DNA of 64,000 nt from Angomonas deanei (taxonomy: Eukaryota > Euglenozoa > Kinetoplastea > Trypanosomatida > Trypanosomatidae). This document shows, piece after piece, positions 63,301-64,000 of this stretch. Numbering within the stretch: position 1 is the stretch's first letter; each line of letters begins with the position of its first letter. The notes beneath the pieces are model-generated. The model was not told the DNA's origin and searched no databases. It saw nothing but the letters and a program-made list of their open reading frames with translations. Location: NCBI GenBank assembly GCA_903995115.1, contig LR877155.1:374501-438500 (forward strand). The letters are read 5' to 3'. The translations under genes were made by a program, and so were the position numbers.

Positions 63301-64000
63301 AGTGTGTTGTTGAGTTTGCATAATAGTTTTGTGACGGAGCCTCAGGTAAGGATCCCACCCAGGGAGGCGGGGTTAGGGTTGCATGCGCATGTGGGATCCA
63401 CGTATCTCTCTCCGCATGCCTCTCCTGCCCGCCGCACCACTCGTCCGAAGCAAGAAGAGGAACAAATCTCGGTTCATCCAAAGACCAATCACAATAGCAG
63501 TGCCAGCAGTAGTAGCAGTAGTAGTAGTGATAGTTCTAGTGATGAGGAATTGGGAAAGAGTAACACTGGTTTGTTGTTTCGTGCCGTCACGCGTGCCAGA
63601 GAGGCGGTGGGGACTGCGATGGGCACAGCAGAACACGTCTTGCTCGAACGACCGGTCCGACGGTTCAACCAAGTGGAAAATTATTTATTTGATCGTGTGA
63701 TGCTCATTGGGGACACCGCCAACCACAATAGCAACAACAACATTGGCAACTATCTTCCCTTTTTTAACTTGGAGACGGCGATGGATTGTTATAACATGTC
63801 GTGGGAGGTGTATAATCTTTACGGGGAGGAACTAAAAGCAGAACAAGATGGGATACGGCAGGTACTCGTACAAGAAGAACGGGCGCGACGTGAGCTAGAA
63901 CGACTGAATCATAATGTGAGCAAGGATAACGGTAGCAGCAACGGTAATCATGAATTGCAGAAAACGCCGTCCGGTGCGACTTCCAAAAAACGGTTTAGCC
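60347..64000 (+). CDS. Probable TMEM181/Wntless-type (GOST) membrane protein (3' partial; frame break near 61755)
   Basis: The first frame runs 60347-61768. Coding then continues in another frame, open from before 61741 to the window end; one extra T in the run at about 61750-61755 joins them as LQIFLFWYLNPLAVLDIV. More than 1215 residues are visible. An Asn/Lys-rich cytosolic N-terminus is followed by TM1 (about residues 226-248). A lumenal domain of about 170 residues follows. Then come seven more hydrophobic helices between 61626 and 62510, for example VPVFFFAVLIAFMFSVLTA and FVFVLYYVYHLLVFYIYY. A long charged, Ser- and Asn-rich tail follows. One helix, a lumenal beta domain and seven helices is the TMEM181/Wntless layout, and YEQRMIVTLQI before an Asn-Pro fits TMEM181. 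The tail is far longer than in animals. Confidence 0.6.

Noticed and set aside
63366-63381. TTAGGG telomere-like hexamer
   Set aside because: Only one unit (GGTTAGGGTTG) occurs, inside a continuous coding frame.
1-64000. Many open frames of 60-280 codons on the minus strand
   Set aside because: They lie opposite real plus-strand genes, have Ile-, Val- or Leu-biased nonsense composition (from AAT/ATT or GC-rich antisense) and show no family resemblance. No strand switch is indicated.

Overview
The window looks like nuclear DNA of a trypanosomatid-type kinetoplastid. All genes lie on the plus strand, are intronless and are separated by short pyrimidine-rich spacers. Many spacers show a polypyrimidine tract followed by AG, as expected for trans-splice acceptors, and the proteins include the lineage-typical tryparedoxins. 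This is most simply one stretch of a single polycistronic transcription unit. The order L4 - tryparedoxins - HSP70-like - HSP100 recalls Leishmania major chromosome 29, but that is from memory and unchecked. The long AAT-coded polyasparagine runs are unusual for Leishmania or T. brucei. I cannot name the species.

Layout. 0-2 kb: two tandem quinone oxidoreductases (PIG3-type), the first cut by the window edge. 2.4-10 kb: a protein with a ubiquitin-interacting-like motif, a repeat protein with RLY motifs, and a large protein with three cyclic-nucleotide-binding-like domains. 10.3-13 kb: Ku70. 13-18 kb: a large Asn/Ser-rich protein. 18-20.6 kb: two near-identical ribosomal protein L4 genes. 20.9-24.5 kb: an ankyrin protein and a probable Paf1 subunit. 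25.6-34.5 kb: a PSP1-domain protein, then five thioredoxin-fold genes in a row (two tail-anchored with damaged active sites, two classic WCPPC tryparedoxins, one WCPHC). 34.8-49.6 kb: a 2173-residue Asn-rich protein with cysteine-free thioredoxin-like segments plus C2H2 fingers, an orphan, a CWC16/Yju2 splicing factor, and a probable Sec16 carrying seven C2H2 fingers. 49.9-60 kb: an HSP70/HSP110-like protein fused to TPRs, an acidic Asn-rich protein, cytosolic HSP100 and an arginase-like protein. 60.3 kb to the end: a probable TMEM181/Wntless-type membrane protein running off the edge.

Three themes stand out. First, six genes are each split by a single-base frame change, usually in a homopolymer and usually equivalent to one missing base. 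I treat each as one gene with a probable consensus error. Second, from about 23.6 to 55 kb most genes become AT-rich with AAT-coded Asn tracts, while conserved genes such as the tryparedoxin cores, HSP70-like and HSP100 stay GC-rich. Third, the region around the tryparedoxins holds the best candidates for something undescribed: tail-anchored one-cysteine tryparedoxin relatives, a giant redox-dead thioredoxin/zinc-finger protein, and a zinc-finger Sec16 sharing the same finger type. No tRNA, rRNA, transposon, virus-like element or CRISPR array was seen.
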